Shown here: one piece after another, positions 1 to 9,030 of the stretch | Layout: every line of letters begins with the position of its first letter | Position numbering within the stretch: the first letter of the stretch is position 1 | Assembly (NCBI RefSeq): GCF_001866055.1 | Contig: NZ_MLQS01000029.1 | Coordinates: 1 to 44,516 of the forward strand | DNA from: Anaerobacillus alkalidiazotrophicus | GTDB taxonomy: Bacteria; Bacillota; Bacilli; Bacillales_H; Anaerobacillaceae | Reading direction: 5' to 3' | DNA: 44,516 bases | Translations under genes and position numbers: made by a program | Notes under the pieces: generated by a model | Told to the model about the DNA's origin: nothing | The model's input: the letters and a program-made list of their open reading frames with translations, nothing else | The model's database searches: none

Positions 1-28
1 GATACTAATCGGTCGAGGACTTATCCTA
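1..28 (+). rRNA. 23S rRNA, 3' end (partial)
   Basis: The first bases (GATACTAATCGGTCGAGGAC followed by TTATCC) match the conserved 3' terminus of Bacillaceae 23S rRNA, just before the 23S-5S spacer. Only the last ~28 bases are inside the window. The exact mature end is inferred by analogy. The 28-111 spacer contains no tRNA. Confidence 0.9.
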
Positions 29-111
29 AAATAAGAATTGAATTCACACTCAAGAAACTTATATGTATGTTATCTAGTTTTGAAAGAATGATTTCTTTCA
101 ATTAAATAATA

Positions 112-227
112 TCTAGTGGCGATAGCGAAGAGGTCACACTCGTTCCCATGCCGAACACGATCGTTAAGCTCTTTTGCGCCGATGGTAGTTAGGGGCTTCC
201 CCTTGTGAGAGTAGGACGTTGCTAGGT
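112..227 (+). rRNA. rrf: 5S ribosomal RNA
   Basis: This is a complete 5S rRNA of about 116 nt. The conserved blocks are present: GTGGCGATAGCGAAGAGGTC near the 5' end, CCCATGCCGAACACG in the loop region, TTAAGCTC, GCGCCGATGGTAGT and GAGAGTAGGACG near the 3' end. It lies about 85 bases after the 23S terminus, so it closes an rrn operon transcribed in the plus direction. It is followed at once by an intrinsic terminator and no tRNA genes. Terminal bases are uncertain by a few nucleotides. Confidence 0.95.
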
Positions 228-233
228 AAAATG

Positions 234-258
234 AAAAACACATTCCGATCGGATGTGT
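234..258 (+). terminator. rrn operon terminator
   Basis: The arms AACACAT and ATGTGTT flank the self-complementary CCGATCGG, with one bulged T, and a run of T follows. It lies directly after the 5S gene. Confidence 0.85.
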
Positions 259-307
259 TTTTTTGTGTTTTCGGAAATCGAATATTTGCGTTAAGTGGTG
301 CTGCATC

Positions 308-610
308 TGCGTCTGCTAGTATCGCTTTGAAGTAAGTTTCCTCGATGCAAAGCAGCACGTAGTAAATTCAAAGAAGCAACTCATGAAGTGATTGAAGTCA
401 GTAGCTTTTCTGCGTCTACGAGCATTGCTCCGATGAAGGCTTCCTTGATGCAAAGCAGCCATGTAGCCATTTCAAAGAAGTAACTCATGAAGTGATTGAA
501 GTCAGTAGCTTTTCTGCGTCTCCTAGTATTGCTTCGAAGCGTGATTCCTCGTCGCAAAGTAGCATGTAGATAATTTCGATAAATAACTCACGGTGAGACT
601 GAAGTAAGCC
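308..610. repeat. Three degenerate ~104-bp tandem repeats
   Basis: The heptamer TGCGTCT recurs at 308, 411 and 515 (periods 103 and 104). The sequence between keeps the same order of blocks: a TAGTAT/AGCATTGCTtcgaag-like segment, TTCCTcGATGCAAAGCAGC, a TTCAAAGAAG segment, and AACTCATGAAGTGATTGAAG followed by TCAGTAGCTTTTC. Units 1 and 2 share their second halves almost perfectly, and unit 3 is more eroded. No convincing gene or start is present. The function is unknown. It could be a decayed repeat expansion beside the rrn operon. Confidence 0.8.
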
Positions 611-640
611 ACACGATGAGAATTTTAAAAGTAAATATAT

Positions 641-721
641 TGTATAGATATGTACACCTGATGCAATAAAACAATTATCTCCTATCCGTACCTCGCAAAC
701 ATCAAGAATAACGCAATCATT
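641..721 (-). pseudogene. Relic of a maltose O-acetyltransferase (hexapeptide-repeat) gene
   Basis: Read on the minus strand, 721 to 641 encodes 27 residues, [16 protein letters not shown] then [11 protein letters not shown]. This is the left-handed beta-helix core typical of Maa/LacA sugar O-acetyltransferases, whose family pattern is NCVxLDVCxVxIGDxCxIxPGVHIYT. The frame is open here, but the flanks show no homology: the expected ATHPLDP following HIYT is replaced by unrelated residues, and there is no start or stop context. It therefore looks like the last readable island of a lost gene. No promoter or ribosome site was seen. Identification rests on motif memory. Confidence 0.7.
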
Positions 722-739
722 TGTATCACATTGATTATG

Positions 740-830
740 TATAACTAAGGTGTTTTATAAAGCTGAACTTCAATCAGTGGGGGTCTTACTGCCCCTTAAG
801 AGTGGGATAAATTACAATCTCGGGTAAAAG
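740..830. repeat. Intergenic element with GGGG/CCCC hairpin and CCCCTTAAGAGTGGG motif
   Basis: The stretch contains CAGTGGGGGTCTTACTGCCC followed by CTTAAGAGTGGGATAA. It can fold through GGGG/CCCC. Its complement shares CCACTCTTAAGGGG plus a nearby AGTWA with bases 19319-19340, so it appears to be a dispersed, degenerate repeat. No coding potential was recognised. Between 258 and 1036 I see only this element, the tandem repeats, the acetyltransferase relic and a possible promoter. Confidence 0.4.
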
Positions 831-879
831 TGCTTCAAAGTTTATAACAACAAAAAGTTTTTTTAGGGGACATAAGGAA

Positions 880-908
880 TTGGATATCCTAATAATGGAT
901 CATAACAT
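880..908 (+). promoter_or_regulatory. Possible sigma-A promoter for yebE-yebG
   Basis: TTGGAT (880-885) and TAACAT (903-908) are separated by 17 bases, about 130 bases upstream of yebE. Both hexamers deviate from consensus, so this is a weak call. Confidence 0.35.
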
Positions 909-1036
909 TTCCTTTTCATTCATTACTATTCATGTTATTCTTAACAGGATTTCGAAGGGTGCTAAAGCAATATCAATGGTACGAGGTGCGAAGGACTAGT
1001 ATTCTTTCGATTAAATGTAATAAAGGAGGGTGTACA

Positions 1037-1576
1037 ATGATTGAGTCAATATTAAATACCGCACTTGGAATGATTGTAATTATCTTAGCTATTAATATTG
1101 TTTATGTGACACTGTTTACGATACGTATGATCTTCACACTAAAGGGTCAACGATACTTTGCCGCATTAACAAGTATTGTAGAGGTAATTATTTATATTAT
1201 AGGACTTGGATTAGTGCTTGATAATTTAAATCGAGTAGAGAACCTAATAGCATACGCAATCGGTTATGCTATAGGTGTTTTAGTAGGAATGAAAATAGAG
1301 GAAAAATTAGCATTAGGTTATATTACGGTAAATGTAATTACGAAGGAGTACGAACCGGATATTCCTAATGCTTTAAGAGATAAAGGTTATGGGGTTACTA
1401 ACTGGGTTGCATATGGACGTGAAGGTGAGCGTATGATGATGGAAATTTTGACTTCAAGAAAATCGGAAAAATCACTATATAAAACCATTAAAGACTTAGA
1501 TCCTAAAGCTTTTATAATCTCACACGAACCGAAGACTTTTTTTGGTGGGTTCTGGGTTAAAGGAATTCGGAGGTAG
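1037..1576 (+). CDS. yebE: DUF2179 / UPF0316 membrane protein, YebE-like
   Basis: This 179-residue protein resembles B. subtilis YebE (UPF0316). The N-terminal third is hydrophobic, with about three membrane segments (roughly residues 8-28, 40-57 and 63-82). A soluble C-terminal domain follows, carrying the DUF2179-type pattern of a GVTxW...GEG..R.M stretch and a [10 protein letters not shown] segment. The ATG at 1037 is chosen over an in-frame start at 932 because AAAGGAGGG lies just before it and family length fits. yebG follows nine bases after the stop, and the pair directly precedes the purine operon exactly as in B. subtilis. The biochemical function is not established. Confidence 0.85.
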   Translation: MIESILNTALGMIVIILAINIVYVTLFTIRMIFTLKGQRYFAALTSIVEVIIYIIGLGLVLDNLNRVENLIAYAIGYAIGVLVGMKIEEKLALGYITVNVITKEYEPDIPNALRDKGYGVTNWVAYGREGERMMMEILTSRKSEKSLYKTIKDLDPKAFIISHEPKTFFGGFWVKGIRR

Positions 1577-1584
1577 ATTAAGTA

Positions 1585-1788
1585 ATGGAAAAAAAATTAA
1601 AAAAGAAAAAGTTTTTTGTAGAGGAAGGCGAGACGCTTTCTCAATGTTTACACAGAATGGAAAAAGAAGGGTATTCACCAATTCGAAGAATGGAAGAACC
1701 TGTTTTTCATGAAATAAAAAAAGATGGAAAACTTGAAAAGGAAGTAAAAAAGCAAAGCATAGTATTTGAAGGGAAGTTAATAGAGTAA
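1585..1788 (+). CDS. yebG: NETI-motif small protein, YebG-like
   Basis: This 67-residue charged protein has a Lys-rich N-terminus and the conserved core VEEGETLSQCLHRMEKEGY followed by RRMEEPVF, the hallmark of the YebG/NETI family (here GETL instead of NETI). No membrane segment or signal is present. It is cotranscribed with yebE, eight bases downstream. Its ribosome site is the GGAGG at the yebE terminus (1568-1572). The function is unknown. Size and position match B. subtilis yebG, lying just before the pur leader. Confidence 0.85.
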   Translation: MEKKLKKKKFFVEEGETLSQCLHRMEKEGYSPIRRMEEPVFHEIKKDGKLEKEVKKQSIVFEGKLIE

Positions 1789-1789
1789 A

Positions 1790-1832
1790 AACGAACGATG
1801 TAAGCGTGTTAACCAAAAAACGTTCGATTTTT
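1790..1832 (+). terminator. Weak terminator after yebG
   Basis: The arms AACGAACG and CGTTCG have a loop of about 23 bases, followed by ATTTTTG. The long loop makes this a modest terminator. It separates yebG from the pur promoter. Confidence 0.4.
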
Positions 1833-1834
1833 GA

Positions 1835-1864
1835 TTGACAAATCTTCTTACAAACTGCTAAGAT
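1835..1864 (+). promoter_or_regulatory. pur operon promoter (sigma-A)
   Basis: A perfect -35 TTGACA (1835-1840) and a -10 TAAGAT (1859-1864) have an 18-base spacer. They sit about 24 bases upstream of the riboswitch aptamer. In B. subtilis this promoter is also repressed by PurR through PurBoxes. I did not see an unambiguous pair of PurBoxes here. Confidence 0.8.
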
Positions 1865-1887
1865 AAAACTGAAAAGAATACGTGAAT

Positions 1888-2130
1888 TTCCTCATATAAT
1901 ATTGGGAATATGGCCCAGAAGTTTCTACCTAATGACCGTAAATCATTGGACTATGAAGGAAAGCAAATATACTTGTAGTTTATGGGGCATGTTAATTAAA
2001 CGTTTATTTAATTTATGAAAGAGGTAAATTCTCTTTATAAAATAAAAACCCCATTTCTATATATTTAACTACAAATATAAGTCCAAGGATTGCTTTCTTC
2101 CATAAAGAATCAATACTTGGACTTTTTATT
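1888..2130 (+). promoter_or_regulatory. Guanine-class purine riboswitch with long expression platform
   Basis: The aptamer is 1888-1961. P1 is TTCCTCATA with TATGAAGGAA, the loop-2 sequence is AATATGG, the J2/3 sequence is AGTTTCTACC, the loop-3 sequence is CCGTAAA, and the specificity base lies in GGACTATG. The C at 1951 corresponds to C74, predicting guanine or hypoxanthine binding. A terminator (AAGTCCAAG 2079-2087 with CTTGGACTT 2116-2124 plus T-run) ends the leader. Bases 1952-1966, the P1 3' strand, can pair with 2090-2104 inside that terminator to form the antiterminator. Ligand binding should therefore stop transcription before purE. The platform between is unusually long (see findings). 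Confidence 0.95.
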
Positions 2131-2178
2131 TTGGGTACAATATCAAATAGATTATTAGCTAATTTATAGGAGGGTTTT

Positions 2179-2667
2179 ATGTCTAAGCCATTAGTTGGTG
2201 TAATCATGGGAAGTACTTCTGATTGGGAAACGATGCAGCATGCCTGTAACATTTTGGATGAATTAAAGGTTCCATATGAAAAAAAGGTTGTTTCAGCTCA
2301 CCGCACTCCTGATCTAATGTTTAGTTATGCAGAAAGTGCAAAAGATAGAGGATTAAAAGTTATCATAGCAGGTGCAGGTGGTGCTGCTCATTTACCTGGA
2401 ATGGTAGCAGCAAAGACTACTTTACCGGTTATCGGTGTACCAGTTCAATCTAAGGCACTTAATGGTCTAGATTCTTTACTTTCCATTGTACAAATGCCTG
2501 GTGGAATACCAGTAGCAACCGTTGCTATTGGGAAAGCAGGAGCAGAAAATGCGGGACTTCTAGCTTCACAAATGTTAGCGAATCAATTCTCAAAAATTGA
2601 TGAAGCGGTACAAGCTAGAAGAGAGGCAATAACGAAACGAGTATTAGAAAGTAGTGAAGATCTGTGA
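2179..2667 (+). CDS. purE: N5-carboxyaminoimidazole ribonucleotide mutase PurE
   Basis: PurE (162 residues, normal class I length) converts N5-CAIR made by PurK into CAIR in de novo purine synthesis. The phosphate-binding GSTSDW motif is at residues 11-16, the catalytic SAHRTP is at 39-44, and the glycine-rich [11 protein letters not shown] is near 71-81. All are intact. The ATG at 2179 follows ATAGGAGGG. It is the first gene of the operon, 49 bases after the riboswitch terminator, and its stop overlaps the purK start. A cytosolic octamer is expected from the family. Confidence 0.97.
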   Translation: MSKPLVGVIMGSTSDWETMQHACNILDELKVPYEKKVVSAHRTPDLMFSYAESAKDRGLKVIIAGAGGAAHLPGMVAAKTTLPVIGVPVQSKALNGLDSLLSIVQMPGGIPVATVAIGKAGAENAGLLASQMLANQFSKIDEAVQARREAITKRVLESSEDL

Positions 2668-3806
2668 GAGAAATGATCTTACCAGGAAGTACAATTGGTA
2701 TTTTAGGTGGCGGTCAGTTAGGAAGAATGATGGCAATCTCAGCGAGAGAGATGGGTTTTGGAATAGCTGTACTTGAGCCAAGTGAAAATTCTCCATGTGG
2801 ACAAATTTCAGACCTAGAAATTTTAACTGCTTATGATGATTTAGCTGGGGCAAAACAGCTCTTAGATAATTGTGATGTATTAACATATGAATTCGAAAAT
2901 ATTGATAGCTACACGGCTAATTGGCTTGAACAAAATGGAAATCTACCACAAGGAAGTAACTTACTTTCAACTACACAACACCGTGGTAAAGAAAAAAAAG
3001 CAATTGAAGCAACAGGAGTTAAAGTTGCTCCGTACCATCTAATTATGACAAAGGAAGATTTATTAGAGGGCGTTAACAAGTTAGGTTTACCTGCTGTTTT
3101 GAAAACTTGCAGAGGTGGATATGACGGAAAAGGACAATTTATCATTAGAAAAATTGAGGATATTGAAAAAGCCTATGAAGAGTTATCTACTCGCGGTGAA
3201 CTCGTTTTAGAAAAATGGATTACTTTTGAAAAAGAGTTGTCTGTAATTGTATCTAGAAATAAAGCGGGGGAATTAAAAACATTTCCTGTCGCTGAAAATA
3301 TCCATAAAAATAATATTTTGCATATGTCAATTGTTCCTGCTCGAGTTACTCAAGAAACGATAGGTAAAGCTGAACAGGTTGCTCTTCATTTAGCACGAAG
3401 CTTTGAATTAGTAGGAACTTTAGCTGTAGAAATGTTTTTAACACCTACAGGAGAAATTTATGTCAATGAATTGGCACCTAGACCGCACAATTCAGGGCAT
3501 TACACAATCAATGCTTGTGAAACGTCGCAATTTGATCAACATATACGTGCAATCTGTAACTGGCCTTTAGGTAATACAAATTTACTTAAGCCGGCTGTTA
3601 TGGTTAATATATTAGGGGAACATTTACCACAAGTACTACAAAGTGTACCAAACATGGAGCAATGTCATCTTCACCTTTACGGAAAAGAAGAAGCAAAGCA
3701 AGGAAGAAAGATGGGACATTTAACAGTGCTTGGCACTACTATAGATGAAGCAATGGAAGTAGTAGAAGCATTAAAAATTTGGAATGAAGAAAAGATGGGG
3801 GTTTAA
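2664..3806 (+). CDS. purK: N5-carboxyaminoimidazole ribonucleotide synthase PurK
   Basis: PurK (380 residues) is an ATP-grasp enzyme that carboxylates AIR with bicarbonate and ATP to give N5-CAIR for PurE. The nucleotide-fold [13 protein letters not shown] is near the N-terminus, [12 protein letters not shown] (about residues 148-159) is the ATP-grasp glycine loop, and [20 protein letters not shown] residues (here [16 protein letters not shown]) form the metal-binding end. The GTG at 2664 overlaps the purE stop (GTGA). An ATG at 2673 is the alternative start. Translational coupling to purE is likely, since no strong ribosome site is seen. Confidence 0.95.
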   Translation: MREMILPGSTIGILGGGQLGRMMAISAREMGFGIAVLEPSENSPCGQISDLEILTAYDDLAGAKQLLDNCDVLTYEFENIDSYTANWLEQNGNLPQGSNLLSTTQHRGKEKKAIEATGVKVAPYHLIMTKEDLLEGVNKLGLPAVLKTCRGGYDGKGQFIIRKIEDIEKAYEELSTRGELVLEKWITFEKELSVIVSRNKAGELKTFPVAENIHKNNILHMSIVPARVTQETIGKAEQVALHLARSFELVGTLAVEMFLTPTGEIYVNELAPRPHNSGHYTINACETSQFDQHIRAICNWPLGNTNLLKPAVMVNILGEHLPQVLQSVPNMEQCHLHLYGKEEAKQGRKMGHLTVLGTTIDEAMEVVEALKIWNEEKMGV

Positions 3807-3810
3807 ACAG

Positions 3811-5106
3811 ATGATTGAACGTTATACGAGACCGGAAATGGGAGCGATTTGGACAGACGAAAATCGTTTTAAAGCTTGGTTAGAGGTAGAAATCGTGGCT
3901 TGTGAGGCTTGGGCTGAATTGGGAGATATCCCAAAGGAAGATGTAAAAAAAATTAGAGAAAATGCTTCCTTTGATATAAAACGAATTTTAGAAATCGAAG
4001 AAGAGACAAGACATGATGTTGTAGCTTTTACCAGAGCGGTCTCAGAAACGCTCGGTGAAGAAAGAAAGTGGGTTCATTATGGCTTAACTTCAACAGATGT
4101 TGTTGACACAGCTATTTCTTATTTATTAAAGCAAGCAAATGAAATTTTAGAAAACGATATTAAAAATTTTATTGAAATTTTAAAAAATAAAGCAATTGAA
4201 CATAAAGACACCGTAATGATGGGACGTACTCATGGGGTTCATGCTGAGCCTACAACGTTCGGATTAAAGCTTGCTTTATGGTATGAAGAAATGAAACGTA
4301 ACCTAGAAAGATTTAAGCAAGCTGCAGAAGGTGTACGTGTAGGAAAGATTTCTGGAGCTGTTGGTACGTATGCAAACATTGATCCTTTTGTTGAACAATA
4401 TGTTTGTGAAAATTTAGGGCTTGAGCGTGCTTCAGTTTCTACACAAACATTACAACGTGATCGTCATGCTAATTATATCGGCACACTCGCTTTAATTGGT
4501 GCTTCTATTGAAAAAATGGCTGTAGAAATTCGCGGGCTTCAAAAAAGTGAAACGCGTGAGGTAGAAGAGTTCTTTGCTAAAGGTCAAAAAGGATCTTCAG
4601 CAATGCCTCATAAGCGTAACCCGATCGGTTCTGAAAATATGACTGGACTAGCTCGTGTTTTACGTGGCCATATGGTTACTGCCTATGAAAATGTTGCACT
4701 TTGGCATGAAAGAGATATTTCTCATTCTTCAGCAGAAAGAATTATCATTCCAGATGCAACAATCGCCCTAAACTATATGTTAAATCGCTTCGGAAATATC
4801 GTGAAAAACTTAACGGTATTCCCAGAAAATATGAAGCGTAATATGACGAGAACATACGGATTAATCTACTCTCAACGTGTTCTTTTATCTCTTATTGATA
4901 AAGGGATGGTTCGTGAAGAAGCTTACGACTTAGTACAACCAAAGGCAATGGAAGCTTGGGAGCGTGGAGTTCAATTCCGTGAACTTGTAGAAGCAGATGA
5001 AAAAATTACATCTTTACTAAGTGAAGAAGAGATTAACGATTGTTTTGACTATAATCACCACTTAAAACATGTAGATACAATTTTTGAAAGAGTAGGATTG
5101 AAGTAA
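3811..5106 (+). CDS. purB: Adenylosuccinate lyase PurB
   Basis: This 431-residue protein is the same length as B. subtilis PurB. It cleaves SAICAR to AICAR and adenylosuccinate to AMP, both releasing fumarate. The fumarase/aspartase superfamily signature [16 protein letters not shown] is intact near residue 262, with upstream TSTDVVDTA and [11 protein letters not shown] substrate-site motifs. The ATG at 3811 is four bases beyond the purK stop. An in-frame upstream ATG at 3784 inside purK would add nine unsupported residues. Homotetrameric cytosolic enzyme by family. Confidence 0.97.
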   Translation: MIERYTRPEMGAIWTDENRFKAWLEVEIVACEAWAELGDIPKEDVKKIRENASFDIKRILEIEEETRHDVVAFTRAVSETLGEERKWVHYGLTSTDVVDTAISYLLKQANEILENDIKNFIEILKNKAIEHKDTVMMGRTHGVHAEPTTFGLKLALWYEEMKRNLERFKQAAEGVRVGKISGAVGTYANIDPFVEQYVCENLGLERASVSTQTLQRDRHANYIGTLALIGASIEKMAVEIRGLQKSETREVEEFFAKGQKGSSAMPHKRNPIGSENMTGLARVLRGHMVTAYENVALWHERDISHSSAERIIIPDATIALNYMLNRFGNIVKNLTVFPENMKRNMTRTYGLIYSQRVLLSLIDKGMVREEAYDLVQPKAMEAWERGVQFRELVEADEKITSLLSEEEINDCFDYNHHLKHVDTIFERVGLK

Positions 5107-5117
5107 TTTACAATTGA

Positions 5118-5158
5118 AGAGTGTAGAACGGTCTTAAATGTTAAGTGTTCTGCACTCT
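5118..5158 (+). repeat. Palindrome in the purB-purC gap
   Basis: AGAGTGTAGAAC (5118-5129) and GTTCTGCACTCT (5147-5158) form a 12-bp stem with one G.U pair and a 17-base loop, without a T-run. It may act as an mRNA processing or stabilising hairpin, or be a copy of an intergenic repeat (see findings). Confidence 0.6.
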
Positions 5159-5183
5159 AAACCAAGATTTTGGAGGGCGAAAC

Positions 5184-5903
5184 GTGAATAAAAATGGGCT
5201 TTTATACGAAGGCAAAGCAAAAAAGATTTATCAAACCGATGATCAAGATGTTTTGTGGATAGAATACAAAGACGATGCCACTGCTTTTAATGGGGAAAAA
5301 AAGGATAAAATTGCTGGTAAATCTAGATTGAATAATCTAATTACTTCCCAAATCTTTCAAAGCTTAAAGGAAGCGGGAATTAATAACCATTTTATTGAAA
5401 ATCTATCAGATACTGAGCAGCTAGTACGTAAGGTGACGATCATTCCGCTTGAAGTAGTTGTTCGTAATGTAGCAGCTGGAAGCCTTTCAAAGAGACTTGG
5501 TTTGGAGGAAGGCGTTCAATTAAATACAACTATCGTTGAACTGTACTATAAAGATGACGCGCTTGGTGACCCTCTAATAAATGAAGATCATATCCGGCTT
5601 TTAGATATAGCAACCCCAGAACAATTAGAGATCATGAAAACTAACGCACTTAAGGTTAATGAGTTTTTATTAAAGTTATTTAAGGAAATAAACGTTCGGT
5701 TAATTGATTTTAAATTAGAATTTGGAATTACAGACAATGGAGAAGTTTTACTAGCTGATGAAATTTCTCCGGACACTTGTCGTCTGTGGGATATGGAGAC
5801 AAATCAAAAGTTTGATAAAGATTTATTTCGACGAAACCTTGGCAGCTTAACAGAAGGATATGAAGAAATTTTAACAAGACTAGGAGGAACATCAAATGTT
5901 TAA
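5184..5903 (+). CDS. purC: SAICAR synthetase PurC
   Basis: PurC (239 residues) joins CAIR and aspartate using ATP to form SAICAR. The N-terminal YEGKAKKIY and the C-terminal signature [12 protein letters not shown] are intact, as is the central [12 protein letters not shown] substrate motif. The GTG at 5184 is chosen because TTTGGAGGG precedes it and residues match family N-termini. The longer frame from 5145 overlaps the intergenic hairpin and is rejected. The 3' end overlaps purS by eight bases. Confidence 0.96.
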   Translation: MNKNGLLYEGKAKKIYQTDDQDVLWIEYKDDATAFNGEKKDKIAGKSRLNNLITSQIFQSLKEAGINNHFIENLSDTEQLVRKVTIIPLEVVVRNVAAGSLSKRLGLEEGVQLNTTIVELYYKDDALGDPLINEDHIRLLDIATPEQLEIMKTNALKVNEFLLKLFKEINVRLIDFKLEFGITDNGEVLLADEISPDTCRLWDMETNQKFDKDLFRRNLGSLTEGYEEILTRLGGTSNV

Positions 5904-6150
5904 AGTAAAGGTTTATATCACGTTAAGAGAAAGTGTTCTTGATCCACAAGGAAGTGCAGTAACAACATCGCTTCATGCTCTTACGTATGACGAAGTACAA
6001 GAAGTACGTATCGGTAAGTATATGGAGTTAACATTAAAGAAAAATGATAAAGATGTGGACGTTCGTGTGAAAGAAATGTGTGAGAAACTATTAGCTAATA
6101 CAGTTATTGAAGATTACCGTTATGAAATTGAGGAGGTTATTCCTTCATGA
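5896..6150 (+). CDS. purS: Phosphoribosylformylglycinamidine synthase subunit PurS
   Basis: PurS (84 residues) is the small structural subunit that links PurQ and PurL into the Gram-positive FGAM synthase complex, helping move ammonia. The family motifs [15 protein letters not shown] at the start and VRVGKYMEL-like (here VRIGKYMEL) in the middle are clear. TAGGAGG at 5881 serves the ATG at 5896. It overlaps purC by eight bases and purQ by four (ATGA), indicating coupled translation. Confidence 0.96.
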   Translation: MFKVKVYITLRESVLDPQGSAVTTSLHALTYDEVQEVRIGKYMELTLKKNDKDVDVRVKEMCEKLLANTVIEDYRYEIEEVIPS

Positions 6151-6830
6151 GATTTGCATGTATCGTTTTTCCAGGGTCAAACTGTGATGTAGATATGTAC
6201 CACGCTATTCGTGATGAACTTGGAGAAGAAGTAGAGTACGTTTGGCATTCTGAAACGGATTTAGATCGATTTGATGCTATTCTTCTACCTGGTGGTTTCT
6301 CATATGGAGATTATCTTCGTTGTGGAGCGATTGCTCACTTTTCAAACGTAATGGAGTCAGTGAAAAAAGCAGCTGAAGCAGGAAAGCCAGTACTAGGAGT
6401 TTGTAATGGATTTCAAGTTCTTGTCGAATCAGGTTTACTACCTGGTGCATTGATTCGTAATAAAAACCTTAAATTTATCTGTCGTCCTGCTACTCTTGTT
6501 GTTGAAAATAATGAAACGATGTTTACTTCTGGATATGAAAATAAACAAGAGATTATTATTCCTGTTGCCCACGGTGAAGGGAATTATTACTGTGATGCTG
6601 AAACGTTAAAAGCTTTAGAAGCTAATAATCAAATTGTTTTCCGTTATAAAAATAACTTTAACGGGTCTATTAATGACATTGCAGGAATTACGAACGAAAA
6701 AGGTAATGTTCTTGGCATGATGCCTCACCCAGAGCGCGCTGTAGATCAATTGATTGGTAGCGCCGATGGTCTGAACTTATTTAAATCAATTTTAAGAAAC
6801 TGGAGGGAAGCACATGTCCTTAACGTTTAA
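6147..6830 (+). CDS. purQ: Phosphoribosylformylglycinamidine synthase subunit PurQ (glutaminase)
   Basis: PurQ (227 residues) is the class I glutamine amidotransferase subunit supplying ammonia to Pur[10 protein letters not shown] lies at the N-terminus, and the nucleophile is in GVCNGFQVL (Cys about residue 86). HGEGNYY and MPHPERA, the latter with the catalytic His and Glu, follow. The start overlaps the purS stop as ATGA. The stop lies 17 bases inside purL. All catalytic residues are present. Confidence 0.97.
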   Translation: MRFACIVFPGSNCDVDMYHAIRDELGEEVEYVWHSETDLDRFDAILLPGGFSYGDYLRCGAIAHFSNVMESVKKAAEAGKPVLGVCNGFQVLVESGLLPGALIRNKNLKFICRPATLVVENNETMFTSGYENKQEIIIPVAHGEGNYYCDAETLKALEANNQIVFRYKNNFNGSINDIAGITNEKGNVLGMMPHPERAVDQLIGSADGLNLFKSILRNWREAHVLNV

Positions 6831-9030
6831 AGAACCAACAGCAGAAATGATAAAAGAAAAACGTCTCTATGCCGACATGGGCTTAAGTGACGATGAGTTT
6901 CAATTAGTTGAAAATATTCTTGGTCGCCTTCCGAATTGGACAGAAACTGGATTGTTTTCTGTTATGTGGAGTGAACACTGTTCTTATAAGAATTCAAAAG
7001 TATTACTAAAAAAATTCCCCATCACTGGTGAGAGAGTACTTCAAGGGCCAGGAGAAGGAGCGGGTATCATCGATATTAACGATGAGCAAGCCGTAGTTTT
7101 CAAAATAGAGAGCCATAACCATCCATCAGCGATTGAACCGTATCAAGGTGCTGCAACTGGCGTGGGAGGAATTATTCGTGACGTTTTCTCAATGGGTGCG
7201 CGTCCAATTGCTTTATTAAATTCACTTCGCTTCGGTGAGTTAAAAACTCCGAAGGTTAAGTATTTGTTTGAAGAAGTAGTAGCTGGAATTGCTGGCTACG
7301 GTAACTGTATCGGTATCCCAACTGTTGGTGGAGAAGTTCAATTTGATCCTTGTTATGAAGGAAATCCACTAGTAAATGCAATGTGTGTTGGTTTAATTGA
7401 TCATAAAGATATTCAAAAGGGTCAAGCAAAAGGTGTTGGCAACTCAGTGATGTACGTTGGTGCAAGTACTGGTCGTGATGGTATTCATGGTGCAACGTTT
7501 GCTTCTGAAGAATTAGATGAAGATTCAGATGCAAAGCGTCCGGCGGTTCAAGTTGGAGATCCTTTTATGGAAAAACTTCTCCTTGAGGCTTGTCTTGACT
7601 TAATTAAGTCAGATGCATTAGTAGGTATCCAAGACATGGGTGCTGCTGGGCTTACTTCTTCTTCAGCAGAAATGGCGAGTAAAGCAGGATCTGGGATTGA
7701 ATTAAACTTAGATGAAGTTCCACAACGTGAATTAGGAATGACTCCATATGAGATGATGTTATCAGAATCTCAAGAGCGCATGTTAATTGTTGTGAAAAAA
7801 GGCCGTGAAGCAGAAATTAAAGAAATTTTTGATCGTTGGGGTTTATTATCCAAAATTGTTGGTAAGGTAACAGATGATAAAAAGCTACGTCTAATCTTTA
7901 AAGGTGAAGTCGCGGCTGAAGTACCTGTAGATGCATTAGCAGAAGATGCACCAGTGTATCATAAACCATCTCGTGAACCGGAATATTTCCAAAAGTTCCA
8001 ACAACAAGAAGAAGTGGTACCGAAAGTAAATGATGTGAAAGAAACGTTATTAAGCTTATTGGCTCAACCGACAATCGCTAGTAAAGAATGGGTTTATGAC
8101 CAATATGATTATATGGTTCGTACTAATACAGTTGTATCACCAGGATCTGATGCAGCAGTACTTCGCATTCGTGATACAAATAAAGCACTAGCTATGACTA
8201 CCGATTGTAATTCTCGTTATTTATATCTAGATCCTGAAACTGGTGGGAAAATCGCAATTGCAGAAGCGGCTAGAAATCTGGTTTGTTCAGGTGCAACACC
8301 ACTTGGGGTAACAGACTGTTTAAATTATGGTAATCCAGAAAAGCCTGAGATTTTCTGGCAACTTGAAAAGTCTACTGACGGATTAAGTGAAGCATGTCGT
8401 GTTCTTGAAACACCTGTTATCGGTGGAAATGTTTCTCTTTATAATGAAAGAAGTGGGGTAGCAGTTTACCCAACTCCTGTTATTGGAATGGTTGGACTTA
8501 TCGATAACGTAGATTACATTACAACACAAAGCTTTAAAAATGTAGGAGACCTTATTTACTTAATTGGTGAAACAAAACCTGAATTTGGTGGTAGTGAGCT
8601 ACAAAAACTACTTGATGGTGAGATTTCCGGTAAGTCTCCAAGTATTGATTTAGACGTTGAAAAAGAACGCCAACAACAGTTATTAACGGCAATTCGTTCA
8701 GGCGTAGTTGCATCAGCCCATGATGTTGCTGAAGGTGGTCTTGCTGTCGCAGTTGCTGAATGTATGATGGACGGAAATGTTGGTGCTAAAGTCTCATTTA
8801 GCGGTGAAGCTGTAACAGCATTATTTGCAGAGAGCCAAAGTCGTTTTGTTGTGTCAGTTTCAAAAGATAAAAAAGCAGAATTTGAACGTTTAGTAAATGC
8901 AACATGTATCGGTGAAGTTGTTGAATCAGGTCTTACAATTGTAAATGAAAGTGGTGAACCTGTTATTCAAGCGGAAACAAAAGAATTGCAAGAGGCTTGG
9001 AAAGGAGCTATTCCATGTTTGCTGAAATAA
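6814..9030 (+). CDS. purL: Phosphoribosylformylglycinamidine synthase subunit PurL
   Basis: PurL (738 residues) is the small-type, Gram-positive synthetase subunit that amidates FGAR to FGAM with ATP and ammonia from Pur[12 protein letters not shown] is near residue 51, the ATP-site [21 protein letters not shown] near 91-112, and GDPFMEKL and a second AIRS-like half ([16 protein letters not shown]..., GGNVSLYNE) follow. TGGAGGG precedes the ATG at 6814. Its stop lies 16 bases inside purF. PurS and PurQ are directly upstream, as the complex requires. Confidence 0.97.
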   Translation: MSLTFKEPTAEMIKEKRLYADMGLSDDEFQLVENILGRLPNWTETGLFSVMWSEHCSYKNSKVLLKKFPITGERVLQGPGEGAGIIDINDEQAVVFKIESHNHPSAIEPYQGAATGVGGIIRDVFSMGARPIALLNSLRFGELKTPKVKYLFEEVVAGIAGYGNCIGIPTVGGEVQFDPCYEGNPLVNAMCVGLIDHKDIQKGQAKGVGNSVMYVGASTGRDGIHGATFASEELDEDSDAKRPAVQVGDPFMEKLLLEACLDLIKSDALVGIQDMGAAGLTSSSAEMASKAGSGIELNLDEVPQRELGMTPYEMMLSESQERMLIVVKKGREAEIKEIFDRWGLLSKIVGKVTDDKKLRLIFKGEVAAEVPVDALAEDAPVYHKPSREPEYFQKFQQQEEVVPKVNDVKETLLSLLAQPTIASKEWVYDQYDYMVRTNTVVSPGSDAAVLRIRDTNKALAMTTDCNSRYLYLDPETGGKIAIAEAARNLVCSGATPLGVTDCLNYGNPEKPEIFWQLEKSTDGLSEACRVLETPVIGGNVSLYNERSGVAVYPTPVIGMVGLIDNVDYITTQSFKNVGDLIYLIGETKPEFGGSELQKLLDGEISGKSPSIDLDVEKERQQQLLTAIRSGVVASAHDVAEGGLAVAVAECMMDGNVGAKVSFSGEAVTALFAESQSRFVVSVSKDKKAEFERLVNATCIGEVVESGLTIVNESGEPVIQAETKELQEAWKGAIPCLLK

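Noticed and set aside
28..111. tRNA in the 23S-5S spacer
   Set aside because: No cloverleaf or TTCGA-type arm is seen in these 84 bases.
932..1036. N-terminal extension of YebE by 35 residues
   Set aside because: The strong AAAGGAGGG site directly before ATG 1037 and family length support the shorter protein. The extension is not hydrophobic in the family manner.
7256..7534. Minus-strand open frame inside purL (92 codons)
   Set aside because: His/Leu/Gln-rich shadow of a conserved coding strand without ribosome site or family resemblance.
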